A stretch of DNA of 64,000 nt from Acheta domesticus (Eukaryota > Arthropoda > Insecta > Orthoptera > Gryllidae). Where the stretch lies: positions 185,629,829 to 185,693,828 of the forward strand of contig JAHLJT010009419.1 of NCBI GenBank assembly GCA_031308135.1, in the 5' to 3' direction. The notes under the pieces are model-generated. The model was not told the origin of the DNA, searched no databases, and saw nothing but the letters and a program-made list of their open reading frames with translations. Shown here in pieces: positions 11,456-23,420 of the stretch. The translations under genes were made by a program, and so were the position numbers. Every line of letters begins with the position of its first letter. The stretch's first letter is position 1.

Positions 11456-13388
11456 ACAAAACGGGTCTGCGGTGTTTTGTATGCCCGTCCCTCTGGTTGC
11501 CTTTCACAGGTTGACCCATTTATGTACTTCCCATTCAACACTTCACATATGATTTTCTAATGTCAGATTTCAACCTTTATGGCTACGGTAGGTTGTTTCC
11601 ATTGGATGAAATTCTTGGATTGAGAGCCTGCAGGTCCTCCTACATCGTACCTTCTTTATAGAGTAATATTATCAAAGAACACTGCTCTGTGACGATTATT
11701 TGTTATATTGATGTAACATAGCTCGACATGCTTAGGCAGATCGTCATTCCAGTACGTAAGGTAATACTGATTCTCTGCACAAGTCAAAAGTCAGTCGCAT
11801 TAAAAGCCAGTTGCAAATTCTTCAAATACACATTCTAAAAAATGTCCATTTTTATTTCAGTGGAAACGAAAACTACAGATAAAAACCAATTGACTTAATG
11901 ACAATATTAAATGGCTGTAAAGTAGTCATAGATTTAACATTTTTTGTTGTAATAATTATATTTTCTCCGTTACTAAAGTTTGTTCTTTGATCTACATATA
12001 TTTGATGCATGTTCAGAAAGTTTAAAATCTATTAAGAATTCGCTCCAATACAAATTTAAATGAATTGTGGAGTTAATGCATTTAGATATTTTTTCACAAA
12101 TAGACGTGATATTTATATCTAATTTTTAAAATGTAGATAAGTAAGGAAATAGTACATGACTTTTTGCCTCAGAGATTGGTGTGGATTGAGGACTTACAAT
12201 GACACTTTAGTTATCGTTCCTTTAACTAAATAGATCTTCTAAATTTACTTAAGAACTGCTCAAGAACCTGAAATTTTGCTCATTTGGCGTGGAGTAGGAC
12301 GTATCTTGATTGTTACTGAATATTTGTAGTCTCATTTGCTTGACGACTGCTAAATAATATTTGATTCATTACTCTAGTGAGTGAAAACCCACGTGACACA
12401 GATAGTTAAGAAATGTTCTAGATTTGCTCAGGATGTGAGTGAGAGAAAAAAAATAATGTAAATACTGATAGTAGTTGGCCAATTTAGCATTTGCTTGGCC
12501 AAACACACTAATATTTTGCAAATAAAAAAAGTGGGTTCAGACTCATACAACGAAGGTTACTCACTGCAGAATGTTTTTTCCTGAGATGAGAGATTTGAAA
12601 GGGGAAGCCACGACTCCACACTTCACGACTCTGTCCACACTCCACGACGGTGCCGATGCGAGAGCGACATGGAGCAACGTGGGAAAAGTTGATTACGGCA
12701 CCACGCGACCTTTGGCGGGCTCATCTCCACTTGCGCCAGCGCGTGCTACGAAAACACCGTTTTTCTTGCGGCGTGCTCTTTCGGGAGGATGCTGCGGTCG
12801 CCGCGAGGTCAGAGGAAGGACCGTCGTGTTGACGCTTTGTGATGCGTATCCCTCTTGCATGCGTCGTCAGCGAACCAGCAGTTGGTTACTAAACCCAAGT
12901 CATTTTAGATCAGAATACTTGTCTTGTTTTGCTTAGATTTATTTCTTATTTTATTCCCAGCTGTATTTTTTAATGCTTCTTATTCAAGAACACACAGAAA
13001 TTAGTTTATACTAACAGAAAATGAACATGGTACGTACAAGCAAGAACAAAAATAGAAAAATGACAACTGCAGACCTAAGAAAAATATCGGACATTTAGGG
13101 AAGAAACAAATGTCATTTTGAAGTTCAAAAACCAAATACTACTTTAAATTTAATAATTTTGTTCATGAGTTCCAGTTACTGAAAGTGTTCCAGTGGGAAA
13201 ATGTATTCGAATATAGTCACGTATTTCATTGCATGTTACAGGCGTCGTGAATCATAAAGACAATTGCGAATTGCTATAAAAATTACTAGCTGACTTCTTT
13301 GTTTCGTAATAGAGTATATTCTTATTTCTACTTTCACTTTAGATCTATTTCTGTTTCTTTTATACACACACAAGGTTCAGTTTGCATT
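11456..13388. other. AT-rich spacer, no gene seen
   Basis: Strongly AT-rich from 11560 to 12560. A moderately GC-rich patch at 12600-12860 carries a 121-codon frame without recognisable features. Confidence 0.45.
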
Positions 13389-13456
13389 ACCACACTACAC
13401 TACACTGCACTACACAGTACACTACATTACACTACAAAGTACAATAGTACATCATT
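13389..13456 (+). repeat. CACTA-type microsatellite
   Basis: Imperfect pentanucleotide repeat of the word ACACT/CACTA, interrupted by CAGTAC and CATT variants, about 65 bp long. Confidence 0.8.
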
Positions 13457-13734
13457 ACAAATGTTCACGCATCACATTAACCTGTTCTACCCAGCAATAG
13501 ACAGATTTCTTTTGCCGTAAGAAACGTTACGGAAAGGAAACTGTGAGTGCGAAATTAGCAGAAAGGTGTGAGTGAGCGGGGGCACGAGAGAGCTGTACCC
13601 CAATCTGCAATCAAATTGACCCAGGACTTGAATCCTAGACCCTGAGGTCTCTCACGCCCGGGGTGGTCGTTCTGGTCGTCCGGCCAATCCAGTCGCTTAG
13701 GATCCTTACCGCTGCTCAAAAGGAAAAAAAAATC

Positions 13735-13900
13735 TGCGTGGGTTCCACTCGCTTTCTCCGCGGCCGGCCGAGCAGTGGGCGAAGCGAATGCTTTGGATTC
13801 GCCCTTCAGCGGCCCCGCCCCGCTCCAGGGCCCCTCGCGTTCGGTCGGCGCTCTGGACGACGACGCGGGAAATGGCTACGGCACAAAGGAAGGTGTTGGG
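13735..13900. other. Short GC-rich island
   Basis: High-GC segment with CGGCCGGCCG and CCCCGCCCCG. Just left of it, a minus-strand GGATTCAAGTCC at about 13630 resembles a B box, but the head is too diverged to call a SINE. Confidence 0.4.
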
Positions 13901-14884
13901 CTTCAATTACGCCCACATTTGGAAATGAAAATAATCCAAGGAACATTGATGAAATAAAGAAATTACTAAGAATGCGTTAAGCACGAGGTAAAGAAGAAAT
14001 TAAAAAGCGGATTAGGAGGAAGGGGGAGAAGGTCGCATGTAACTTTCGTTGTAGATACAGTTTTATCATGACCCTCCCCCGTATATACGGAAAGAGGACG
14101 GTTTGGAAAAATATTTACATCATCCATACAATACCCAATAAGTCTGCTACAGTTGGAGAGGGAATTACCTCCAGTCCTGCATTCAACGAATTTAAGACAA
14201 AAAATACAACAACCATATTGTGAGACAGAAAAGGGGAGACGCACGTGCAACCTGCATTACATATTACGCTACATGACACTTTTCCATCGTGCAAATTCCA
14301 TCGTGAAAACAAAAGATGATTCAATTTCTTGAAAACTAAACATATTTAAAACATCTCTATAGCATATTACTTGCCCCATGATTACATATTGTTGAGCGAA
14401 AACTGCATTTCGATGTCGTGAAACGTTTTGAAGTTACGGGAATAGCCCATAGTTGGTAGGACTGTCTGTATTGAGATAATTTAAAAATATATTGTATGAA
14501 AGCAAATTATTTTCCTTCTTACATAGAACTGGGAACTGTTTTACAACCATGTATGTAAATGCTCTTTTTGGTCATTCAATAAACATTTCATTGGAAATTA
14601 TATTAATGTCATATTTCTGATTTGTTATGTCTTAAGTATTTTGTATTTCAAATTTTGTATGTAAAATACTTTTAATTCTTGCCCGTTGTAATCACTTTTG
14701 TATTTACTTTCTTCCCGTTTGCATACCTCTATTCGTTTTAGAAGATATAATAAGGAGGGTTAGATTTTTCTATTTCTACGATAACGCACGTTTCTTGTTT
14801 TTAAAGTTACGTTACGTTTTTCTATAAACATGTACTGGCGTCAAAAATGGATTAATACTGCATTAACTTAGTCATACTCAGACG
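13901..14884. other. AT-rich spacer, no gene seen
   Basis: Short frames only. CATGACCCTCCCCCGT at about 14068 recurs near 53223, so a small dispersed repeat may lie here; it is too short to define. Confidence 0.4.
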
Positions 14885-15060
14885 CAATCAGTCATTATCT
14901 TTTATCCCTTCGGCTAGAGGCACGGTGCCGTTGAATCCCGTGAATTCTCAGACGTTCACCTCTTCCCAGAACTCGCGGTGTCGTGAGTTGCTTAACCTCC
15001 GTGACTTCACAGAGCGCATTTAAGCAATTCGGCTACCGACGCCGGCGAGCCATTCAAAAC
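14885..15060 (-). mobile_element. SINE fragment, same family as 27.9-28.2 kb
   Basis: On the minus strand it reads GTAGCCGAATT, then TGAAGTCACGGAGGTTA, then AACGGCACCG. The body of the 28 kb element has GCTAGCCGAATTC, TGAAGTCATGGAAGTTA and AACGGCGCCG in the same order. The tRNA-like head is missing, so this is a 5'-truncated copy. Confidence 0.65.
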
Positions 15061-15124
15061 CATACGCGAAGAATGGCCGAAAACAGTTGGCACACAAATC
15101 AGATAAAAGAGAATGTCTCGTATC

Positions 15125-15312
15125 TGCCTGAAGAGTCGCGCGTTGCCGTCGCAGAGCGAAGACCTTCGCGGGGCCGCCCGTGACTCACGCGGGTGTCGTG
15201 GCCGCGGTGGCCGTGAACTCCGCCATTAGCAGTCGCGAGCGAAATCGCGCAACTGGCGGTCCGCGGGCTCCGCGGTCACCGGGCGGACCTCGTTAGCCCG
15301 GATGCGGGCTAC
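15125..15312. other. CpG-dense GC-rich island
   Basis: About 190 bp rich in CGCG and GCCGCGG words, directly abutting the fold-back element on its right. Confidence 0.5.
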
Positions 15313-15776
15313 ACTTCGGTTTTTCTTTCTTGGCGCGTGGGGGTGTGTCATCAAAAGTAATATCTCACGATATTTCGCGTCGTTCTCGGTTGTGCCTCTA
15401 GGAGTCGCGACTGTATCGAGCAGTGCTGGTTCGGTTTTTCTTTCTTGGCGCGTGGGGGTGTGTCATCAAAATGGAATATCTCATGGTATTTCGCATCGTT
15501 CTCGGTTGTGTCGTTAGGAGTCGCATGATCGCCAGCACTGCTCGACATAGTCGCGGTCATGCGACTCCTAGCAGCACAACCGAGAACGACGCGAAATACC
15601 GTGAGATATTCCATTTTGATGACACACCCCCACGCGCCAACACAGAAAAACCGAACCAGCACTGCTCGATACAGTCGCGACTCCTAACGGCACAACCGAG
15701 AACGACGCGAAATATCGTGAGATATTCCATTTTGATGACACCCCCCCCCCACGCGCCAAGATAGAAAAACCGAAGT
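15313..15776. mobile_element. Fold-back MITE made of four modules
   Basis: Ends are ACTTCGGTTTTTC and its inverse GAAAAACCGAAGT. Each arm holds two direct copies of a roughly 115-120 bp module; CGGTTTTTC starts near 15317 and 15432, with inverted partners ending near 15655 and 15775. Module order is therefore forward, forward, reverse, reverse. The centre near 15540 is itself palindromic (GGAGTCGCATGA against TCATGCGACTCC). Modules carry GGCGCGTGGGGGTGTGTCAT and CGTTCTCGGTTGTG. Copies are very similar, suggesting recent origin. No transposase is present. Confidence 0.85.
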
Positions 15777-17054
15777 ATAGTGATGCGACGTCCATGGTGG
15801 AAAGATATGGGTGGGCTACTCCGGGGCACCGATTTTTACTCGTGCGCAGCACCAGTTTGCGTCACGAACCACGTGACTACAACATGGGCACTTCGTTTGA
15901 AAAGCCAGACTAGTCGCAGACCACCATGTTGCATGGAGAGCGAGAAGTGTTGGGAAACATTTTGAATGTGGCATAAAGTGACAATTTTTAACGAAAAGTA
16001 ACATGAAGACGGTGTAATTGAAATAAAAGGTGCAATATTTAAAAACTGTTTCATATATGTTTCAATGACTTGTAAAGAAGGTGATGATTGTTTTGGTAAC
16101 TGGCAGCATTTAAAATTTTCACTAATATTGTGACGCAAACTGGTCGGATTACCTGGAAAATGGCTGAAGTCGGATACGATGCACAAGAGCCCCCCTCCCC
16201 CGCGACATCGACCACAAAACATAGATGTTGCCAAACATCGATGTTAATAATACATAGATATACCAAAAACTATCGATATTTCTAAACATCGATGTTTTAA
16301 CTCTGGTTTAATAATCTCCCACATTACATTTATGCGCCACAAAATTTTATTCGACAGTGTACGTTTTGGCCTCATTAATTTATAATTTAAATTTTACTCA
16401 AAATAAAGCAATGAACACCTCTCCATGTAAAATATATGATGAAAGCGAAGGAAACACTAGGACATCGGTATCATCTCGGGCAAGAGTGTGCTCGATGAAA
16501 GGAGTTCTAAGTTAGTTATTACTTTATATTTTAAATTTTATGAAATTGAAATTATGAAAATGTGTCACGAACAAAACGTCGAAATCTTTAAAACATCGAA
16601 CACAAGACATCCATTTTATAAAAACTCCGGATTCTATACACGGAATCATCGGATTGAAAACATCGACATCGATGTCGCATTTCTATGTCAATCAGAGTTG
16701 AGTTCTAGTGCTGATAAATGCGTTCTTTCTGTAATATGAGCATGCAGAATAAAAAACATTCAGAAAAAATAATTTGTATGAAAGATTTCAATGTCGCGAG
16801 TGTTCCAATAATTGAAATCTCAAATATCGTTCAAGAGATGTATTAACTGACGAGAAAAACAACACAGAAAAATATAAGTATTTAAAAAATATCTAGTATA
16901 TTTTATCTTTGAAATTTCGCCAGGATGAATAAAGTAGCACTAAAAAGTGGTTTTCGAACGTCGAAAAAACAAAGATTCTAGGATTTCGAAACTTGCTCAA
17001 GATTCGAGGGATTCCAATATTTTAGTATTCCGGGAACCGAAAGCCGCATCTCAA
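15777..17054. other. AT-rich region with clustered ATCGAT palindromes
   Basis: AACATCGATGTT occurs at 16234 and 16285. Relatives include TATCGATA near 16271 and GACATCGATGTC near 16665, with single GACATCG or ATAGATG words between. The words resemble subterminal repeats of DNA transposons, but no clear terminal inverted repeat was found. No gene is seen. Confidence 0.4.
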
Positions 17055-17285
17055 GTAAAAATCGCCGTCGGTGGATGCGCTGGGGTCGGCGACGGAGCGA
17101 ACTGGTTCCGGAGCAGCTCAGCGGCCAGCAGCCTTTCTGCGTCGCTTCCAGGAATCGCAATATCGCCCTTCTCGTCGCCGCAGCCGCCGCCGCCGTCGCC
17201 GCAGCCGCGCCGCGCCGCGCCGGCCGCTCGCCGTCGTTAACTGCGAACGCGTGTATGCTCGCCTCCGCGCACGCTAACGCACAGA
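17055..17285. other. CpG-dense GC-rich island
   Basis: GCCGCCGCC and CGCCGCGCCG runs near 17175-17235. Overlapping frames of 68-112 codons on both strands are compositional. Confidence 0.5.
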
Positions 17286-18209
17286 TGTATCTTGCTCCGT
17301 GCCCTCCAGAGTGCACGCTTCATTGCGATATTGATGACTCGTGAGGGGGTTTTGGAATTGTTTAAATAAATACATGAAAATTGACGTTGTTTTTACAGAT
17401 ATTATCATTTTCATTTAAATTCAGTTTTCAATGGATTAGCCATAATTCTCCAATTTGTTGCCTGGAGGTCTTAACTTGGCTACCAATTAGGCTTCCAGGT
17501 GTGGAATATGATGAAGTCTTAGATTGTTGTGTTTCTGTAATAAATAGACGACACTAACCCAACGTTTCTTAATTTAATTCTGCCTATTACTGTTCTGGAG
17601 TTGTAAATTCAGACGTTTTCCAATGCAATTCTCTTTGAGTTCCCTTTATGACAGTTTCGAATTGCTTCAAGGATCTGTCGAGTTCAGTCGTGTATTTAGG
17701 GATATTGTTAGATTTCTGAAAAGTTTATTGTAGTGCAACAGGACGCAGAACAGTAATAACATACGGTATTGACGTCAATTGACGTCAATGTAACCCAACA
17801 AATATTTTTTTGCCAATAATTAATAGACTTAAAATTCTCACAACACTATAATTGAAGCAACGTTTGTAAGGCTTTGTTATTACCTTGAGCATTGAATTTC
17901 TTAACGAAAAGTAGAAGAAACTCATAATTTTGAAACATGGCATCGACGAGAGACGTACCTTTCGTATGCAGTAGTCATTTCACAAAAGTAGCTCAGAAAA
18001 TGAAATAATGCTGGTAATGTGAAAGATTTTAATTCACAACATACAATTTTGGTAATAATTCTTGCTGAAATTGGGAAATTTAGAGCCCACAACGACAATG
18101 CTTACACGTCAGTCTCACTACTGAACATGTAATATTTTGTCTATTTTAAACAACTTCCTGCAAACGCTTGAAAATTAAGAATTTCCAATGTTACCAAAGC
18201 AGACTAAAC
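17286..18209. other. AT-rich spacer, no gene seen
   Basis: No frame of note. The palindrome at 17768 is listed separately. Confidence 0.4.
17768..17789. promoter_or_regulatory. 22-bp perfect palindrome with two CRE-like sites
   Basis: TGACGTCA, the consensus CREB/ATF-type site, occurs at 17770-17777 and 17780-17787. The two are 10 bp apart, about one helical turn, inside a perfect 22-bp palindrome. No promoter or gene is recognised next to it, so function is unproven. Confidence 0.35.
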
Positions 18210-18470
18210 CACCTGAAGAGTGCCCTTCCCTCGGATCAGTGTCTCGTTTTGCACAGCGTGGAGTATACCGGCTAAACGGCTGGCCGGCCTTCGTCCGGAG
18301 CGAAGCGCCCGACCAGCTCCTCCCCCTCCCCCTAACTCCCCCTCCTTCCCCTCCATCCCCCGTGACGAGGAGCGAATGTTAATGCGCTGCGCACGTGACG
18401 AGCGGTGCACAGCGAGCGGTCGCGCGGGAGACAAGCGAAGATCCCATTCCGCACTGCCGTGGCATCACCT
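18210..18470. other. GC-rich island
   Basis: Left half is C-rich (CCCCCTCCCCC-like), right half CpG-dense with GCGCACGTGACGAGCGG. No supported gene. Confidence 0.5.
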
Positions 18471-19899
18471 GCCCTTGCGTCAGTTTTTCTCAGCCTTTTC
18501 ATTCACACGGTCTCGCGAGTCGAAATGGTTAAGTGGTTTCGTTTCGCTGGAGTAACGTGACAAAACTCGAATTTTCTCCTTTTTTTCGCACGCTTAAATG
18601 AAGGAGAAAACGTGATAACAAAACATCACGTTCTCTTATTTAATTCAAAACATCATAAATATTGTTATTTCCTCAATGTACTCTGCGAAGGGAAAGTAAA
18701 ACACCCTCATAAAGAAGAAATATGGAAACGTTCGGCGAGGAAAACATAAGCTTTAATGTCGTTTCCATTACGAGATTTCACGAATTTCTCTCTTCACCTA
18801 CGCGTGAGCATGTCGATTATTTTCACAAGTTCAAGGTTGTTTGTGAACGTTTCTATTCTCTTTAATGACACTAATAAAGACAAAAAATAACTGTTTTTAT
18901 GGCACGATCTCGAATTAGAAAGCCAATAAAGGAAGATGCTAGTGAATTTCAATTTATCAAATGTTTTCATGTAGATGGATACTCCATTGCAGTTATTATT
19001 GTGTTTGAAGTTGTTTACATGCCTGAAATAGTGACAACACATCTAAAGAAATATGGAAGATAAGGAAATACTTTGGTGAAAAAAGGATTACTCTTACTTT
19101 TAAACTTCTGGAGATTGCTGCGTACAACATAAGAGCAACCAACACCACCGTTAGGCTCCGCCTAGGGTGTAATACTAATCACGCAAACGTTTAAACGTAA
19201 TCAACCTTCCCAAACATGTCAATTTAACTTCCATTTACCTTCCACCTACTTTACACACACGCCATCATCTCGTGCAGTTATGTTTTATTTTCAAGGTCAG
19301 CAAGTTTTTGCGTGTCTTGCCATGACAAGTGGCTGAAGCTTAAAACTGCATTGCCCTCCTACTCTGCAAGTTGTCTCGCATCTTTTGTGCCTTTTCGAGT
19401 CACGTTTCACTGCACGCAAAGTTCTTGTTATTGAAATCCGTGCATCGTATGAATGTTTTCACTGGGCAACATTTCATGTAGATTTCCGAAAAAATCTTTC
19501 TCTAGCTATGTCGAAATTGAAAAATGATAAAAGGATATTCTTCGCAACTTATTTACACTTCCATATTTACCTAAAATATTTCTTATAAAGATGCTTATCG
19601 TTACATTGTCAACAGGTTTCATAAGTTCACGTAGATTACTATGATTTCAAAAAGCTTTAACGTCGTTCGTCGTAAAAATGTACTTATGTAACATTTAAAA
19701 ACGTATTATATTCCTTTAACATTTCAGCGTATTCCTATTTTCTTCCAGAACGAACCGAAAAATAAATAATCCTAATGTCCGCAACCATTCTAAATCAAGA
19801 CAAGAATCCGGCTTCCCTTCTCATCTTTCGTGAGAAACCGGACGCAATCTGGCGCTCATATGCATTTAGATAACTCTCACTCTTCGCCGTCCGTATCAC
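18471..19899. other. AT-rich spacer, no gene seen
   Basis: Short frames only (up to about 80 codons). No repeat family recognised. Confidence 0.4.
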
Positions 19900-20215
19900 T
19901 TGCACGACTCTCCATCGCGTGCCCCGGCTGCCAACGAGAACAAGTGAAGAGCGCCTGGCGTACTGCTCGCGTCTCGGATTTCTGGCCGAATATCGGTTCT
20001 TCACCCCGCGGCGCGGCGCGGCGCGGCTTGGTGCGGCGAGAGCCGTGGCACGGACGCCGGCCGGCCGGCGTGCGACCGAGCGCGGACGCGGGCGCCGGCT
20101 TTCTGCTCGAGTTTCTCCGGGGGCGTCGCGGGGCGTCGCGGCGCCTGCGCGTCGACCTCCAGTGCCAACGGCGTCGGAAGCCGCCGCACGCGCCGCGGGT
20201 TTCCCTCCGGCGTTT
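19900..20215. other. CpG-dense GC-rich island
   Basis: Contains tandem GCGCGGCGCGGC words at 20010-20030 and repeated GGGGCGTCGCG at 20120-20140. Long frames on both strands (up to 222 codons) overlap and have no motif. Confidence 0.5.
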
Positions 20216-20290
20216 GGCAGGAGGTGGCCAGCCGGGCGTCGAACCCGGGACGCCAGGTCGGGGATTAACAATGCTACCAAGTGGCGAGAG
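20216..20290 (-). mobile_element. tRNA-like SINE head
   Basis: On the minus strand, CTTGGTAGCATTGTTAA (A-box-like) is followed by CCGGGTTCGACGCCCGG. The latter forms a perfect 5-bp T stem around TTCGACG, the B box. The acceptor stem cannot be closed, so this is a tRNA-derived element, not a tRNA gene. Confidence 0.5.
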
Positions 20291-20482
20291 ACCGGTTGAA
20301 GATCTTTGGTTAAATAAGGACTCTGCCGTAAATTAGTCATTGTTGCGTTGTAGCAAGATGTTGTAACATCGTGCAATTTATTATTATAAAACGATCTCGT
20401 TGAAAATTGGAGAAAAAATGTGTAGTCAACAATTTGTAGGTCGCTTTTTAACATTTTGGTCATACATTGACCACTGTGATTG

Positions 20483-20616
20483 TCCTACCTGTAGGGGGAC
20501 CTGTAGGAAGAACACGTAAGGACAACAAAAATCCACACAACATCCATGCAGAAGGCGGGATTCGAACCCGCGGGCCTTCAGCTTTAGCGACCTCGGCTAT
20601 CCAGGCCGGCAGCCAA
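20483..20616 (-). mobile_element. tRNA-derived SINE
   Basis: Minus strand: GATAGCCGAGGTCGCTAAAGC (A box), then GCGGGTTCGAATCCCGC (B box with a closing stem), then TGCATGGATGTTGTGTGG. The head resembles that of the 38.4 kb element (GGCCGAGATCGCTAAGC and GCGGGTTCGAGGC). Confidence 0.7.
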
Positions 20617-23159
20617 CATTTTGTTCTGCTTCCTGGCAGGTTTTAACTCATCTGAATGGATTCGATGACATATAATCTGACCGATTCAATAATGAAACAT
20701 ATATCGCATAGAGTTAAGAGCTTTCGTTTGATTCTGAATTACGTAATAATTGTAAGGTGCACATCCTAAAATTCTTGTTAAAATATAATGCAAATAGTTT
20801 CAAACAAACGAACAACCAAACTATTTTTATCGCGTTTCCAGGATGTTTATGGCTTCTAAATGTCCCATATCCGAAATTAATGACAGTGATCATACGATCG
20901 TGTAATTGCCGTATGATATCGCTTACATATATTTGGGACATACGTTTAAATACATCCAAAATTAAAGAAAATGCAACACTTGCGTCTTCGAAAGTTATCA
21001 ACAGATGTGAAATAAAATAGAATTTACAATTTTTGGTTCTGCATTGAAACTATGTACCATAAATTACTCTGACTCTAATTTTGAACGCGTGAATATAAGA
21101 AATTTATAAAAATAATATGTTATGATGATAATATTATAATGATTTATTGAATTGTGTGAAATAAAAATACATACATATTCTACTTTCTTATCTTGTTCTA
21201 ATCCTACTATATAATTTATAATCCTGCAGAAGGAAATAGATTCTCCGACAACTGTCCTTGTAATGACGTACATCGACGTGGAAATATTATTGATTTAAGT
21301 TTATTTACACACATTTAGAGGACAAAAACACGTTCAGTAAGGAATATTAAGTGTTTTCTGTTAGCCATCACTTCTACTTTTGGCACCAACTTTTGTGAAC
21401 AGACTGAAATGAACGCAACCCGCTAAACACGAATTTAATTGTCGATATTTCCATGCACTAGTATACGCGTTATTTATTTTTATATCTATTTTACGTACTC
21501 AATTAAATGCTATTAAGGCAATATTGTATTCAATGATATGATTGCAATTTCTCATCGTGATCATTGTCTCAGTTAACTTTTATTTAAATCCAGACATCTC
21601 TGGAATGAAAATGAAACGGAGATTATATTAATGATTGAACTACTTAAGTGTAATTCTTCAATTACGCAAGCGAAAATATTCTTGTAAAATGAATCGTACC
21701 TACTACATAAACCCCATATCATAATGTGATGTATTAGAAAATTTCAGATACCAGAAATGGTGTAAAATGTTCTTACAATTTGCGTTAAAATTAAATATTA
21801 CTTTTACTATATTGTTATATTTGTATTGTAATGCTGACTGCGTTTAACAGTATTTTTCTTCATGCTAATGGAGTAAGTTCATCATATGTTGTGCGGGTTG
21901 CATTAGGTTCGCTGTCAGCCAAATGTCAACTAAATCAGAAGGAAGGATTAATCAAAAGCACTAGTTAATTTTAATTCTTAAAACGTAAAAGAAACAAATA
22001 ATTTACATTAAAACTGGATCAGGTTGAACTTTATAACTGAAGATTTTCTCTCTCAAAAAGTGATGTGCTTTTGCTTTTTTTGTCCTAAGTGATCAGCGTT
22101 GATGCTGAATTATTTACTGGCATTTGTGTCCCTTAAAAATCACTTAAATCTACTGATCAAAAGCTTAAGAGACTTTCGCGTGCTTAAGTCGACCATACAG
22201 ATGGTTTCAAAAGAAGCTGTGATGTAGCAAATTCCTTGTAACAAACATGAGAAGGGATTTCGTTCCAACGCCAAATGCAACGTGAATGCAACGTGAATTC
22301 ACAAGATGCAGCAGCTTGCTTTTCCTCTAAAACTCACAAGGTAGAGCAGACCTCCAACTGAAGCAGTGGGAAAAACGAGGAGTTTTTAAGATTAACCTTC
22401 GCGAAGTCCCCGAGATCCAGGACCGGAAAGTGCCTCATAAAGGTGTACGGCACATTCAAGTGAATGTCGCGAGGTAGAAATTCAGTCCGGAAGCAGATGG
22501 AAAAGGTTGTGTTGTTACCTCGTAAATACACGATTCCCGTTGCCAATTTGATTGCTCGAATGATTTAAGATATTAATGCCAACTGAGTAAATTAGTTCAT
22601 ATTAGCATTCCTTTACGAGTTGATCTTGAGATTGAAAGAACATAATTTGTCAACGAGATTACGATTGAATACAAATATGCTTAACGCTTCAATTTGGAGC
22701 TCTCGAGAAAAGCACTGCATAAACTATGAGTTATGAAAATGTAAAATTTGTACTAAAATTAGTTTGAAAATCTTTTTCTGTGAATATGTAACCCGCAGTG
22801 TGAATTCTATAAATAAGGGGTCCAGAGCCCAAGGAATACAAGTGCCCTTTTGGCAAATTTTGAGTTACGAGAAGGAATGTAATGTAAAAACTTCATTTTA
22901 TTTCGTGAACAAGTGATATTTCAATAGCTCAAACAGTTGCCGCAATCTGGCGATGGAAATAAAATGCCTTCCATAGAGTTGTGTATTGTCACTCAACTTT
23001 GAACTCGATTTTCTGCATACCACATTTAGGGCACTCATATCCCTTGTGGTCCAAGGCCCTCAAATACAGCACAGAACGATCGTGGAATGTGGAGAAGCTC
23101 ATAAAGCAACCGAGCACCCGGACGCACAACAAAGCATAATTGATCGTGACCGCTTCTGA
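20617..23159. other. AT-rich stretch, no gene seen
   Basis: Longest frames are below 100 codons with no motif. AATGCAACGTG is duplicated in tandem near 22275. TATAAATAAGG at about 22809 resembles a TATA box but has no downstream gene. Confidence 0.45.
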
Positions 23160-23420
23160 AATGCCAAAGGGTCGCCGCGGCCTTTGTTGTTAGGTGCAAG
23201 ATATCGCATCCGTTACACGCGGGAGGAGGCACGGGAGGAAAGACGACGCAGTGGCTTGCAAGGCAGCAGCGCGGCGGTGAAGGCGGCGGGGAGGGCGAGG
23301 GCGGCGGCGGTAGCGAAAGCTCTCCGACCGGTCGCAGTGCCGCCGCCGCCGCCCGCAAGGGAGCGGAGTTCGAGCCGCGAAGGTCCCTGCCTCCCCCTCC
23401 CCCAGGCGCCCTGAGCTCTT
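23160..23420. other. CpG-dense GC-rich island
   Basis: GGCGGCGG and GCCGCCGCCGCC runs. Several frames of 73-172 codons overlap on both strands. Confidence 0.5.

Noticed and set aside
20216..20290. Possible tRNA gene
   Set aside because: The T arm is good, but the acceptor stem does not close and the anticodon arm is not formed, so it is called a SINE head.
19795..20463. 222-codon minus-strand frame over the GC island
   Set aside because: It spans a SINE head and an Arg/Ala-rich compositional frame, with competing plus-strand frames. No motif.
22805..22820. TATAAATAAGG as a core promoter
   Set aside because: Such words are frequent in AT-rich DNA; no initiator or downstream gene is visible.
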